Assembly: GCA_021613335.1 (NCBI GenBank)
Contig: JAJTWR010000260.1
Span: 2,680,001 to 2,744,000, forward strand
Length of the DNA: 64,000 bases
Direction: 5' to 3'
From: Whitmania pigra
Taxonomy: Eukaryota; Annelida; Clitellata; Hirudinida; Haemopidae
Made by a program: the position numbers and the translations under genes
Notes under the pieces: model-generated
What the model was told of the DNA's origin: nothing
Databases searched by the model: none
What the model saw: only the letters and a program-made list of their open reading frames with translations
Part shown: piece by piece, positions 11,470 through 22,721 of the stretch
How the letters are laid out: each line of letters begins with the position of its first letter
Numbering within the stretch: position 1 is the first letter of the stretch

Positions 11470-14042
11470 ATATTTGAAAATCGATCACAAACCGAGCTTT
11501 GATCCAACACATGTACCTAAAAAGGCAGTGGATGACATACTTGAAGTAATATCTAGTGAAAAAACAGAAAATGAAGCGAGCAAGGGGCATGCAAAAAAGA
11601 AATTGAGAGGGAAAAACAAACATAGACCTATTGAAAAGTTTGTATCTTCTAGCATTTTCTATTTTAACATTATATAGGATATAATGTATATATAATGGAA
11701 CATTATAATAGAATATCATGTTATCATATTATATATTAAGGATATATTAGTTGGTGAATTGCTTGCAGAAGACCACAAGATTATGACAAGCTGTGCCCCA
11801 GTATTGTTGGCGGGAGAAAGTGTTCCTTTGACGAAAAGTGTAAATTTAGTCATGATGTTGAGAGATTTCTGACCAATAATCCAGATGAATTGAAAGGGCC
11901 ATGTTACTGCTATGAAACATTTGGTTATTGTCCATATGGTGTTACATGCATGTTTAGATCCCAGCATATCAACATTTTCCATGAAAACATAACCAATCCG
12001 AACCTGTTTGATCCAAGCAAAATCAGGAAATCTGTGTTGAACATTTTTCCCAAAGACCTGCAAATTCGTCTAAGGAAGCGAGAGTACTCGTTCTCTGAAT
12101 CGACGAATAACAAGAAACAGAAGACTGTTAGTGATGTCACAAATCAGAGAGAACAATCGGTTGAAACTCAGACAGAAGCATCCACTGAATTGAATGAGTT
12201 GCAAGACAATGCAGCTAAATTGGATACACCCAACTCATCAACTGAAGGCATTCGTACCATGGGATGTTTGACCGACGAGGACCAAATAAAACTCAGACCA
12301 TGTGAGAAGAAATCAGTTCGTTTGCTGTTGTTTTCTGCCGTCAACTTGCATTGATTTATTTTATATCTCAGGTTTATTTATTTTATATTTCAGATTGATT
12401 TTAGTGGAAAGTTGTACTTGGCACCTTTAACCACTGTTAGTTTGTTATTTCATAACTTTTTAGGCATAACAACCTGCAAGTTGTTGTACTTAATGTCTTT
12501 TTTTTAATATTTGCTTTAGGTTGGAAACCTTCCTTTCAGGAGGATTTGCAGAGATTTGGGGGCGGAGGTGACATGCGGTGAGATGGCCGTGTCCTCGAAC
12601 ATCTTGCAGGGTCAGTGTTCCGAATGGGCCCTTCTCAAAAGGCACCCATCAGAATCCATCTTTGGAGTGCAGGTAGCTTTCTGTAGACTTATTTTTATTA
12701 TGCGAATCTCATTGATTTTTGTGTTTCAAAGCTCTGCGGTTCACATCCCGATTGCGTGAGCAGGGCCGCTCAAGTCATTAATCAGGAAATGAATGTCGAT
12801 TTTATTGACATCAACATCGGGTGTCCCATCGACTTTGTCGTCAAGAGGGTTAGCGGTTCTATTTCTTCAAATTTTCACAACTTCACGATAGTCCTTTATT
12901 GATTGGTTGCTGTAACTATTGTTGTTCTTCCAAAAAGGGAGATGGTTGTGCAATGATGGGAAGGAGCGGAAAGCTGGAGACTCTGGTGAAGAGCGTCAAA
13001 AATGTTGTCGACTGTCCAGTCACCTTGAAGATGCGTACTGGTATCCACGACAACAAAAACATAGCTCACCTCCTCATGCCAAAAGTGAAAGACTGGGGAT
13101 TGTCGCTTGTGACTGTGAGCAGTTGAAAGTTGATGATTTAAGGGTAAAGCAACATCATTGTGTCTTTCATCATTTTCAGATCCATGGAAGATCAAGAGAG
13201 CAGAGGTACACTAAACTTGCTGATTGGGATTACATCAAGACCTGTGCTGACATTGTTAAGCCAGTGCCAATATTTGGTTAGCTTCTGATGAAGTTAGCAT
13301 TTTTGAAATCACAGTGCATTGTATATGCTGAATATTTTAGGAAATGGAGATGTACTCTCACAGGAGTTTTATTATCAATGTTTGGAAAATTCAAATGTCG
13401 ATGGTGCCTTAATAGCAAGGTTGGAGAAATTGTCCAATGGATAATTAATCATATTGCATCAGAATGTCATCAGTTTTTATTAATTAAGTTATTAATCATT
13501 AGTCTTTTGTTTTTGGTCTGCAGGGGTGCTTTAATTAAGCCATGGATTTTCACAGAGATCCAGGAGAGACGGACTTGGGATATATCTGCTTCTGAGAGAT
13601 TTGACATTTATAAGCAGTTTGTCAATTATGGATTGGAACATTGGGGATCAGACAGGCAAGGAGTCTCAAATACAAGGAAATTCTTGCTTGAATGGCTTTC
13701 CTTTACCCACAGGTGACAATTTGGACTTTGCTTTTTTATTTCAATATTTATTTTATCCACTTAATGCTACATTAATTAAGGTATGTACCTGTTGGATTGC
13801 TTGAGAGACTTCCCCAGAAGATTAATGAGAAACCTTTGCCATATTTTGGGAGGAATGATCTTGAAACATTGCTGAGCAGTCCAAATTGTGCTGATTGGAT
13901 TAAAATCAGGTAGGAAATATTTTGAGTTGATTTAAGCTTAAATATGATTTAAATGACTCTGCTTTTCAGTGAGATGCTTCTTGGGCCAGTACCCGTTGGG
14001 TTTTCATTTTTACCGAAACACAGAGCTAACTCTTTCCAATAA
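11470..14042 (+). CDS. DUS3L: tRNA-dihydrouridine(47) synthase [NAD(P)+], DUS3-like
   Basis: Reduces U47 in the variable loop of tRNAs using FMN and NAD(P)H. Eleven exons join in phase: 11470-11637, 11769-12315, 12394-12435, 12520-12672, 12732-12848, 12938-13114, 13180-13276, 13341-13419, 13524-13712, 13781-13909 and 13970-14042. The N-terminal part has the basic RGKNKHRP stretch and two CCCH zinc fingers ([20 protein letters not shown] and [16 protein letters not shown]). The TIM barrel starts at [11 protein letters not shown] and carries [20 protein letters not shown], the FMN/catalytic loop INIGCPID (the Cys is the family's proton donor), [27 protein letters not shown] and RGALIKPW. It ends [18 protein letters not shown] with a stop at 14040-14042. 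The identity is secure. The first exon with the start codon is not found. AATAAA lies at 14137. Confidence 0.93.
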
Positions 14043-14842
14043 TTCGACAGTGGATTATTTTATTATGTGCTTTAATTATGTACTGTGAGCCACCTAAACA
14101 AGTCAAATCTGAAAATTATTATTTGCTTGTAAAGTTAATAAAATATGATTTCACTAACTTTGGGATTCGCTGTAAGGAAGATGGTGCTGTTTGTAACTAA
14201 CACAAAATGAATGTTATTGACAATTTGCTTATCGGACTTTGAGTCATCGGGCCTTGGTTTTCAAGGCAGGGGCGACAAAATGAGGCTTTATAAGTTCGTT
14301 TTATATAAATAGCATTATATTATAATAACCTAAATGGTGATAAATCGGTCACGAGATGACTGCAGCGGCTACATCAGACGTCTGCCATCCACTTTGGACG
14401 AATTTAAAAAAGCTCTGCTCATAACAGTAAAGCGGGAGTCTGAAACACGCTGGAGCGCACGATCAGAAGCAGTTAAAGCTATCCCTGAAGGACTGGATGA
14501 ACTATAATAGGGCTGCCAGACAAATTATCGGAGGACTAAACTACGACGCTTAAACCAGAAATGATGCAGCACAGTTACTGGAGTATTAAATTTTAGCTTC
14601 ATAGTTTACTGGAATGCCATTCTTGGAAAAATTGATCGTTTACTATTGCAAAATACTGCCCAGCAACCGGAGTTACGCTGACTCTGAGTTCACTATTAAT
14701 GTTAGTTAATCATTAACCTATCACAATTGCCAATAGACAGGGCCAATGTATCAGTCAAGTAAATCAAAATCTATCAATATATATATATTTCGAGAGTTCA
14801 TATATAAAGATTTTTCTGCGCTTTGCATGGTCTAGAAAGGAC
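14043..14842. repeat. Transposon debris: ZMYM1-type hAT fragment and LINE tail
   Basis: At about 14395-14512 the plus strand reads SETRWSARSEAVKAI, a motif of the ZMYM1-like hAT transposase group (TRWSAR.EA.KA). It is followed directly, at about 14505-14560, by NRAARQIIGGLNYD, which resembles the C-terminal end of LINE RT proteins (QNRAARVITG..YD). Both are tiny and broken by stops. The rest, up to the LTR retrotransposon at 14843, holds nothing I can name. Confidence 0.4.
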
Positions 14843-14994
14843 TGTAGTGACTGTACATCCCTACGAAGGATGTTTTGTTGACATTCTCCGAGTTTTTACC
14901 GCGCTGATGCTTTTCATTGTCGTCAATCCGTTTATGAGTTATACCGATTGTACGTTCGATTAAAAGTCAAGTGTTAGCCTGGTTTAACACTTCA
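14843..14994 (+). repeat. 5' LTR
   Basis: 152 bp, TG...CA ends, apparently identical to the 3' copy. The short length is typical of this clade. Confidence 0.95.
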
Positions 14995-14995
14995 T

Positions 14996-15008
14996 TGGTG
15001 ACCCCGAC
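14996..15008 (+). promoter_or_regulatory. tRNA-Trp primer-binding site
   Basis: TGGTGACCCCGAC lies one base after the 5' LTR. It is the reverse complement of the conserved 3' end of tRNA-Trp (GTCGGGGTCA plus CCA). Minus-strand DNA synthesis would start here. Confidence 0.85.
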
Positions 15009-15027
15009 TTTGAACACAAACTCTAAA

Positions 15028-17523
15028 ATGGAATCGCAAGCTGCTTCAATTTCTATCAAACCGATTGTTTTCAACCCAGCCGAGGCATCGGCTTGGTTCA
15101 GAATAATGGAAGCACAATTTACTCTTTCCAACATCACGGTTAGCTCAACAAGGTTTTATCACACATTGGCAGCCCTACCAGGGTCTGTGGTAATGAGCCT
15201 TGATGATGACACTGTCGAGGCCATGGATTACGACCGCCTGAAGAGTGCAGTGCTTGAGCAAACCATGCCCAACAAAGTGGAGCTCTTTGACCAGTTCCTG
15301 CAACAAAATCCGCTAACAGGCAGGCCTTCGCAACATTTGGTAGCAATGAGAAAGCTAGCACAACAAGTTGGTGCACCTGAAGACATGGTTCGCCACAAGT
15401 TCCAAAAATTGTTGCCTGCCAATTTGGCCCTCGTCATTGCAGCACAGAAGAATTTGTCTTTGGAAGAGGTTGGGAAATTGGCAGACGAGTTGATTACCAT
15501 GACATCAGTTCAACACACACAGACAATCCAGAAACCAAAACTGGATTTTGATGCAATCAAAAGAACCATAGGAACCAACAGAACAGTGGAGCCATTCACT
15601 CCAGGTCAACCACCAAATGTTTGTCGTGCACACATTTATTTTGGTCCTGAGGCTAAATCCTGCCGACCCTGGCGCGTTTGGCCTGACAAGCGTGGCGCTC
15701 GAGTTGCCCAGTCTAGAAATGCTTCTCCGGTGTCTCACAAGCCAGTCGGTAAACTAGAAGGCTCTGCTTCGGTTGCGACCATCGAAGGCGGCCCTACATT
15801 TTATGTCGCATTTTCCACAACAGCTAAAACCATACGTCATCAATTCAAGTTTCTAGTCGACACCGGATCAGCGGTATCGATCATTCCCCCAAAAGTGTTA
15901 TCAAACATTTCAGTTCCAGTCAGAGCGACAAACGTCAAGTTGAACACAGCCAACGGTATGCCTCTCGAGATCCATGGAGAAGTTACACTAACGATAAGCA
16001 GTCAAGACCTCCGAAGAGAATTCACCTGGACGTTCATAGTGGCAGTCACCACACAACCAATATTAGGGGCTGATTTCTTCATTCATCACCATCTACTTGT
16101 TGACTGTCGCAACCGCCAACTTCTGGACACGAAGACGTCACTCTCCACAGCAATGATAACAACGGTTGGGGAGATTATTGCCCCTGTATTCGACTGTCCA
16201 CCTGACACCCCCCCACTCATCAAGGCATTAATAGAACGTCACACTGCTCTGGTTGGCCCTTGGCAGATAGACCTCCGTTCACCTTCATCGTCAGCACAGC
16301 ATACAATTGAACTAACATCAAACAAGCCAATCTGTTCCCGTTTTCGACAACTCCCACCTGACAAATTTGAGGCCGCTAAGCAAGAATTCGCAATGCTGTT
16401 AAAGGCTGGGATTGTTCGACAATCTCGCAGTTCTTATTCCAGCCCACTACACATGGTCCCCAAAAAGGACAACCAATGGCGGCCCTGTGGAGATTATCGG
16501 AAACTCAACAGTGTCACAAAACCTGACAGATATCCTCTGCCAAGAATTTCTGATGTGACAAGCCGACTCAGTGGCAGTTCAGTATTCAGCAAATTAGATT
16601 TGGTGAAGGCATATTACAATATCCCCATTCATCCAGATGATATTCCAAAGACAGCCGTTACAACTCCTTTTGGTTTGTTTGAATTTACTCGCATGCCATT
16701 CGGCCTCAGAAATGCAACTCAAACATTCCAAAGATTCATGGATGCAACTTTTCAAGACTTGCCGTTTGTTTGTGTGTATGTTGACGATATTTTGGTAGCC
16801 TCAAACAATGAGCATGAGCATATACAGCACCTCAGAACTGTCTTTCAGCGGCTGGAGGAAAACAACCTCCGGATCAACATCAGTAAATGTATGTTTGCCC
16901 AGAGCTCTGTTGTGTTTCTAGGCCATAGACTATCTTTGACTGGAATATCACCACCTGAAGATAACACACGAGCCATCATCGATTTTCCTAAACCGAAAGA
17001 CTATGCAGGTTTACGACGTTTTATTGGCATGATTGGATATTATAGATCATTCATCCCTCATTTTGCCCAGATATCTGCCCCCTTGTATACTCTTTTGGGA
17101 AGTACAAATCAACGTAACCATCAATTGACGTGGGAAACCTCTCAGTGCAAAGCTTTTGAAGATGTAAAATCATCTCTAGCAGATGCGGCCAATCTTCATT
17201 ACATTAGCAAGTCTAGTAACCTATACCACCTAGTGACTGATGCATCTTCGGTAGCCATCGGTGCGGCACTTCATCAGGTTGTTTTGGGCATGCCACAGCC
17301 AATTGCTTTTTATTCCAAGAGACTTTCTAAAACAGAATCAATATACTCTGCATTTGACAAAGAGCTTTTGGCAGCATACTTGGCTGTCCTCCATTTCAAG
17401 CACATCGTTGAAGGCAGGGAACTCCATTTATTTACAGACCACAAACCCATCTGCCAAGCTTTTCAGTCCAACAGGGAACCAGAAGACCCACATGCAACAA
17501 CGACGTCTCTCCATCATCTCTGA
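15028..17523 (+). CDS. Gag-Pol first part: Gag, protease, RT, RNase H (broken)
   Basis: The start chosen is the ATG at 15028, the first after the primer site; the open frame extends upstream without a Met. The N-terminal part is a gag-type helical region (FNPAEASAWFRIMEAQF). A zinc-knuckle-like motif near 15622 shows C-x2-H-x9-C, but the expected last cysteine is Arg. The protease motif LVDTGS is near 15853. RT follows, with PYRKLN-type and FGLRNATQTF blocks and the catalytic YVDD at 16777-16788. RNase H carries TDAS near 17236 and FTDHKPI. The frame runs into a stop at 17521-17523. In the region 17488-17494 one extra base shifts the reading into the next frame, so RNase H and integrase are on separate open frames. 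This could be a real inactivating mutation or an assembly error. Confidence 0.9.
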   Translation: MESQAASISIKPIVFNPAEASAWFRIMEAQFTLSNITVSSTRFYHTLAALPGSVVMSLDDDTVEAMDYDRLKSAVLEQTMPNKVELFDQFLQQNPLTGRPSQHLVAMRKLAQQVGAPEDMVRHKFQKLLPANLALVIAAQKNLSLEEVGKLADELITMTSVQHTQTIQKPKLDFDAIKRTIGTNRTVEPFTPGQPPNVCRAHIYFGPEAKSCRPWRVWPDKRGARVAQSRNASPVSHKPVGKLEGSASVATIEGGPTFYVAFSTTAKTIRHQFKFLVDTGSAVSIIPPKVLSNISVPVRATNVKLNTANGMPLEIHGEVTLTISSQDLRREFTWTFIVAVTTQPILGADFFIHHHLLVDCRNRQLLDTKTSLSTAMITTVGEIIAPVFDCPPDTPPLIKALIERHTALVGPWQIDLRSPSSSAQHTIELTSNKPICSRFRQLPPDKFEAAKQEFAMLLKAGIVRQSRSSYSSPLHMVPKKDNQWRPCGDYRKLNSVTKPDRYPLPRISDVTSRLSGSSVFSKLDLVKAYYNIPIHPDDIPKTAVTTPFGLFEFTRMPFGLRNATQTFQRFMDATFQDLPFVCVYVDDILVASNNEHEHIQHLRTVFQRLEENNLRINISKCMFAQSSVVFLGHRLSLTGISPPEDNTRAIIDFPKPKDYAGLRRFIGMIGYYRSFIPHFAQISAPLYTLLGSTNQRNHQLTWETSQCKAFEDVKSSLADAANLHYISKSSNLYHLVTDASSVAIGAALHQVVLGMPQPIAFYSKRLSKTESIYSAFDKELLAAYLAVLHFKHIVEGRELHLFTDHKPICQAFQSNREPEDPHATTTSLHHL

Positions 17524-18922
17524 ATATGTGACTGAAATACATCACATCAGAGGAGCTGAAAACATAGTAGCAGATGCACTTTCCAGGCCAGTCACTGCAC
17601 TGCAACTTGAACACCCAGATCTAGCGAGTATTGCCAAAGCACAGACTGAAGATCCGGAAATACAAAAGTGCAAGGATGCTCTCACATCCCATCAACTCTC
17701 GGCGGACTTGACAATTCTTTGCGAAAACAGCTCAATTTATCCCCGTCCATATGTTCCCTTAGCACAACGACAATCAGTGTTTAGGCACCTTCACAATCTG
17801 GCACATCCAGGTATACGAGGATCTACTAATTTGATTGCAACAAGGTATTATTGGCCTAAAATGAAAGGGGACATCAAACAATGGGTCAACAACTGCTTAG
17901 ACTGTCAGAAAGCCAAGGTCAATCGTCACAACAAGAGTATCCCAGAACAACCCATGTATCCATTCAATGATCGATTTCAAACAGTTCACATGGACATAGT
18001 AGGACCTCTGAAACCTTCAAAAACACTTGGTTCTCATTACACCTCAGAGATGCAATATGTTGTGACACTCATCGACAGAGCAACGCGTTGGTTTGAATGT
18101 GTTCCCGTAGCCTCAATCACAGCTACCACAGTTGCTGAGGCATTTTTAACCCACTGGATTAGTAGATTTGGAGTACCATTGTGCCTCACTACAGATCAAG
18201 GACGACAGTTTGAAAGCAGTCTCTTCAATGCTTTGTCCCATTCTATTGGTTTTCATCGATTACGCACCACTGCTTATCACCCTCAGTCCAATGGGATGAT
18301 CGAGCGTTTCCATAGAACACTCAAGACAGCACTTGTGTCTCGAAATGAAGAATGGCTCATAGCACTTCCAATAGTTTGCTTAGCATTGAGAGCTTTACCG
18401 ACTGAACATGGGTATTCACCGTTTACAGCCATGACAGGCTCAGACATCTTGATGCCACATGTCTTCTTTCACAAAGCGAATCCTTCTACTAAGGAACAGT
18501 TTGAAGCAATCCAGCAACTCCACAAGCACATGCGTCAACTGGACTTTACAACTCTCTCTGAAGGTATACACCATGGTCGAACCATCCGCCCACAGTCAGT
18601 TACCTTGCAACCTGGACAATATGTCTGGTTGCGGATAGATAGAGTTCGACAACCTTTAGAGGCTCCATACCAGGGTCCTTACAAAGTCCTTGATACCAAG
18701 CAACATATTGTCAAGATAGAACTTCCCGATGGATCCACCAGTTGTGTTTCACTGGATCGTGTCAAACTTGCCAAGATGCCGATGACGACGCCAGGGACGC
18801 TTGTTGACCAGACAGCTCCTGCATCCATCACAAATTCTCCCAAAAACCCACCTGAACCCCCACGCACAAGATCAGGAAGATGTGTTCGTTTCAATCATCA
18901 CCGGGATCACATCTACTACTGA
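17492..18922 (+). CDS. Pol second part: RNase H end and integrase
   Basis: This frame (open from 17261) takes over at the frame change near 17492. It completes the RNase H connection (YVTEIHHIRGAENIVADALS), then gives integrase: an HHCC zinc site (HNLAHPG ... CLDC, about 17790-17910), a DDE core with HMDIVGPL near 17988, TTDQGRQF near 18190 and NGMIERFHRT near 18289, and a GPY/F-type module (APYQGPYKVL) near 18663. It stops at 18922, shortly before the polypurine tract and 3' LTR. Integrase inserts the cDNA; all the key acidic residues are present. The start is not an independent Met: the sequence is a continuation of the gag-pol protein. Confidence 0.9.
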   Translation: MQQRRLSIISEYVTEIHHIRGAENIVADALSRPVTALQLEHPDLASIAKAQTEDPEIQKCKDALTSHQLSADLTILCENSSIYPRPYVPLAQRQSVFRHLHNLAHPGIRGSTNLIATRYYWPKMKGDIKQWVNNCLDCQKAKVNRHNKSIPEQPMYPFNDRFQTVHMDIVGPLKPSKTLGSHYTSEMQYVVTLIDRATRWFECVPVASITATTVAEAFLTHWISRFGVPLCLTTDQGRQFESSLFNALSHSIGFHRLRTTAYHPQSNGMIERFHRTLKTALVSRNEEWLIALPIVCLALRALPTEHGYSPFTAMTGSDILMPHVFFHKANPSTKEQFEAIQQLHKHMRQLDFTTLSEGIHHGRTIRPQSVTLQPGQYVWLRIDRVRQPLEAPYQGPYKVLDTKQHIVKIELPDGSTSCVSLDRVKLAKMPMTTPGTLVDQTAPASITNSPKNPPEPPRTRSGRCVRFNHHRDHIYY

Positions 18923-18948
18923 CTCCGTCTTCCCAGGGAGGAGCTCAA

Positions 18949-19100
18949 TGTAGTGACTGTACATCCCTACGAAGGATGTTTTGTTGACATTCTCCGAGTT
19001 TTTACCGCGCTGATGCTTTTCATTGTCGTCAATCCGTTTATGAGTTATACCGATTGTACGTTCGATTAAAAGTCAAGTGTTAGCCTGGTTTAACACTTCA
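18949..19100 (+). repeat. 3' LTR
   Basis: Apparently identical to the 5' LTR, followed by the second GGAC target copy at 19101-19104. The flanking sequence to about 19150 (CAACCCAGCCTTCATCACC) resembles the B-box side of the local SINE family, so the element may have landed in a SINE. Confidence 0.95.
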
Positions 19101-19104
19101 GGAC

Positions 19105-19482
19105 ATTCTCAACATGTGGTGTCCGCAACCCAGCCTTCATCACCACCAGGCAGAGCAATTAAAAGTGTCTCAATTCAGACTCATAAGTTCTTAAATCACT
19201 CAAATTACGATCGCACGAAGTTATGTGAACTGCAGCGTAAGTGAGAGTAGCAAAATTTATTTATCATCGCGATAACATGGAATGTGAGCAGAAACGTGTC
19301 ACTTGAAAATGTATGAAGGTTTATTTCATTAAAAATTGCCATACTTAAAGTTATTTAAACATATTAGTACAAACAAATTATTATGATCACAGAATAACTT
19401 CAGCTTTAATTATATTTACTTTTATTACTCTCATACGAATATTCCTACGCTCTCGCCAGGCGCCTGTTTGAAGATATTCGCT
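19105..19482. other. Gap between retrotransposon and NUDCD1
   Basis: Contains the possible SINE fragment at 19105-19150, then AT-rich sequence that should include the NUDCD1 promoter. No coding exon was seen. Confidence 0.4.
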
Positions 19483-22400
19483 ATGGCCGTGAAAGACATA
19501 GTTGTTGATAGGTCCCTTTTAAATCCAAAGTTTGATGGATATAAGTTGAGTCTAGATGTTCTTCCAATCGGGATTCTGACATTGGAGTCAGGTAAGTACA
19601 TTTGTTGGAAATTGTATTGCAATTATAATTCGAGGCGAAGTATGAAAATGCAAGCTATTTTAATTGTGATAAATCATGATTTTTTGCGTCGATTGATTTA
19701 TTTTATTATAAAAAAACTTATACACGAATTGTTGAACTTAGAAGTATTTAATTTGATCCTAGTTAAGGCTTGTATTATGTTAATTCAGAAATTTCATGAT
19801 GCAAAGATTTGAATAAACCCATTAACTCATTTAATTTTTGTTTAGATCTTGATTCTCCAAAACTCTCCAGTGACTTATATTCATACCAGCATGTAAAATT
19901 GTTTGGCACCGATAACAAGCTGTTCAGAGATCCTTGGGATGATGACAGTATTTGGTTCATCAACTCCAACTGGGACATACTAAGAGTGCAGCTTATCTCT
20001 CAATATGTTTGTTGCTTTCTGTGCCACTGTAAAAGTCTTGGATTGCCATTAAGCCTTCATTTTGTTTTTTTATCTTGAGTGCAATGCTTTTGATTATATT
20101 GTTGGCTTAGAATTTATTATTATTTAGAATTTGTTAACACATGCTACCACATAAGTAAATTAGTAGAAAATAATTATTTGCTGAAAATAAAAATTGAGTG
20201 CATGTCATCTTTGAAAAGTTTCATGTGCATAAGTGAGGACTTTGTCAATATTGATAGAGCCTCAACCTCTCAGCTCCGAACTGTTGCTATTCCATTCCTA
20301 ATCGTGAAGATCATCAATCAAAGAAGAATAGATATCCAGTGTCATTGAACTTCCCAGATGAGAATTGGATGGTGGTGTGTGATGGCACTGGAAGGCTGAT
20401 TATCTTGAAGACCCCAAACAGAAAAAATGAACCTGCATTGAAGTGTGAGGTGAGCCTTGTTAGCTGTGGGTCTTCTTTAGAATATCTTCAGGTGCTTATT
20501 GGATTGCCAGGAGTGCTACAATGCAGAGCCTTTTGGTGAAGAGAAGACGTTTCGCATCCTCCATTCTGAGGCGTACGTGGACGAGGACAAACAATTCTTG
20601 GAAATTCTTTGTGTGCACATTTGTGAAGAAGGTGGAAAGGCAGCCCAGGAGTCGGTCACAAACCTCGAGTGGCTTACTTTTAGTGCTGGTAGATTTCTTT
20701 CGTTATTATAATTTCTTTGTTTGAGTGGATATTGGAGTTGTGTTTTTGATTCGACGCGAGAGGAAGATTGCATGTTTAGAATTTTTCAGGTGAAAAAATA
20801 TTTGGAAATACCTTGAATTCAAACATTTTGTTTCTGGTTATTGTACAGTTGCTGGGCAGCCGTTTGAGCTCATGAGAAGGAGAACTCTACAAACTTCTTG
20901 TGTGCCAGACTATGGAGCTGTTGTGAAGAAAGGATCGAAAGTTATTGTTTGCAGTGAGAAGGCAGTTAAATTTATTTATGATTCCCTGAAGCCTATGGCA
21001 GAGCAAAGTGAAGAGAGAAATTACAAAGCAGGTTGGTTCTTCTGGTCTTCTTTGGAATGTGTCACAACTTGCAATGAATTGAATCATTTGAATGAGACAT
21101 GGGAATGTAAAAGCATATTTATTAGAAGTTTTTTTATCCAGTTTATTTTAAAAAACCCATACCAGTTTTTTTTTAGTAAAAACACGTCATGCTACGTATG
21201 CACTGCTACAGCAAAATTAAATGTCTTTATAAGAATACTTTAAGAGTGAAACTAAGTATTTCTTCCAGCTCAATTTGTTCCTTCTAAGAAAGTCAGTTAA
21301 TCAATTCTTGTAGTTTTCAAGTTAGGCTACCTAATAATTTTGGATTAAGTTACTTCAGACTATTGTCAGTTTTATCCTCAAACTTAAATCTACTTAAACT
21401 TTGGATAGATAATAGATAAAAGTTTAAAGTTCTTCCAAAGTTTAAAGTTTGGAATGTCAAAAGTGAATTAAATTGTGGTTTATAATTTGCAGATAACCAG
21501 CCTTTGTACACATGGAGTCAGAATGGAAGAGAAATAAACATTCGCTTCAAGCTGGAAGAAAACACCTACGCTTCTGATGTGGATTATCATCTCGAGAGTG
21601 ACAGCATTAAAATAGGAATGATATCTTCCAATGAGAATCTGCTGATGGGAGACCTGCCAAGTAAAGTTCTTTTGGATCAGTGCACCTGGAGTATTGTGGA
21701 TGGTTCTATGTAAGTTTTACTGTTGATATGGATACATGACTTGGCACTTTAAGGTGTTTACAATTATAAACATTTTATCTTAAGATTGGAAGTATATCTT
21801 GAGAAAGCAGATGATACGACATGGAGTGAGGTGGTTATTGGTGATGCAAGAGGCCAATTTGTGACTGCTGATGATCAGATGGTTCCATTTTCGACAGAAG
21901 ATGAGGTATGCCGTCAAATTTTGTTTTGATTTCATGAGCATCTATTAATTATTGTTATATTAATTTAATATTACATTAATTTATTTAAATATTTTATATT
22001 GCATTCATTATAAATTTTCTAATTGTTTAAATATCACGTATCACATGTAATAATGACCAATGAATATAAAATATTTCAGAATGATGAGAACAAGCAAGCC
22101 TTCAACAATCAAGAGTTGGAAGAATGTGATTATTCCGAAAATTCTTACGTGATTCACTGCTTCGATGGATGTACCCACAAAGATGAAGAACAGGTTGGTT
22201 AAGATATTTATATTCTCACATCCTGTGTTCACACAAATCATTTTTCAAACAGATCAGTCTAGCCTGCAACCAGTTGCTGTTCTCCAGCATTGTAGCTAGC
22301 ACCAATCTCCCCGTGATGTGCATCCGACACGATGTCGACGGCTTGGTGTTCAAACCCCGTGTACAATCCACAGGAACTGATTGGGTTCATGTAGCAACTT

Positions 22401-22693
22401 TCAATGCTTTTGGCTATGTTCAGGCATCCAAGCAGCAAAGAAAGTTCACTGTTTGTGCTCCGGACTATTCCTTTGTAGCCGTCGTCGAGTTATCGAAGCA
22501 CATCTTCATCTACCGCCAGCCGTGCGAATCGTCCGTAAAAAGACGCAAAACAATGGAGAACCTCAAAGTTGCAAAGCATCAGATGGTAACATTGGAGCAT
22601 AATGACACAATTGAAGGGGCGGTTGCAACTGATACCAAACTCTTCATCTTAACAGAAAAATATCTGTATTGCATCAGAGTCAATGCAAATTAA
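19483..22693 (+). CDS. NUDCD1: NudC domain-containing protein 1
   Basis: NUDCD1 (CML66) is a large NudC-family protein with a central CS (p23-like) domain. It is thought to act as an HSP90-linked co-chaperone for WD40 and RNA-processing proteins in the nucleus and cytosol. Nine exons join in phase to 581 residues: 19483-19591, 19846-20006, 20258-20449, 20481-20688, 20849-21031, 21493-21709, 21785-21905, 22080-22193 and 22253-22693. The human protein is of almost the same length. Matching stretches are LLNPKFDGYKLSLDVLP near the start, WMVVCDGTGRL, NLEWLTFSA, the CS domain (LYTWSQNGREINIRF ... CTWSIVDGS ... TTWSEVVIGDARGQF), then NQELEECD, CIRHDVDGLVF, ATFNAFGYVQASKQQRKF and the C-terminal LFILTEKYLYCIRVN. 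The splice sites of exons 2-4 are the least certain; an alternative donor/acceptor pair exists around 20442/20492. AATAAA at 22716 lies 23 bp after the stop. Confidence 0.93.
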
Positions 22694-22721
22694 ATAGAAA
22701 TTTGACTTGATTCCCAATAAA

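Larger units (their letters stand above)
14843..19100 (+). mobile_element. Ty3/gypsy retrotransposon, CsRn1-like, nearly intact
   Basis: The element has 152-bp LTRs at 14843-14994 and 18949-19100 that look identical base for base, starting TGTAGTGACT and ending AACACTTCA. They are flanked by the 4-bp target duplication GGAC (14839-14842 and 19101-19104). The primer-binding site TGGTGACCCCGAC (14996-15008) is complementary to the 3' end of tRNA-Trp, the primer known for CsRn1-group elements. A purine-rich tract, GGGAGGAGC, precedes the 3' LTR. Coding order is gag, protease, RT, RNase H, integrase. Identical LTRs imply a recent insertion. One frame change in the RNase H region divides the coding sequence. 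Confidence 0.95.

Noticed and set aside
17261..17523. Programmed frameshift between RNase H and integrase
   Set aside because: The break lies inside a continuous enzymatic region with no slippery site or pseudoknot that I can see; a simple indel is more likely.
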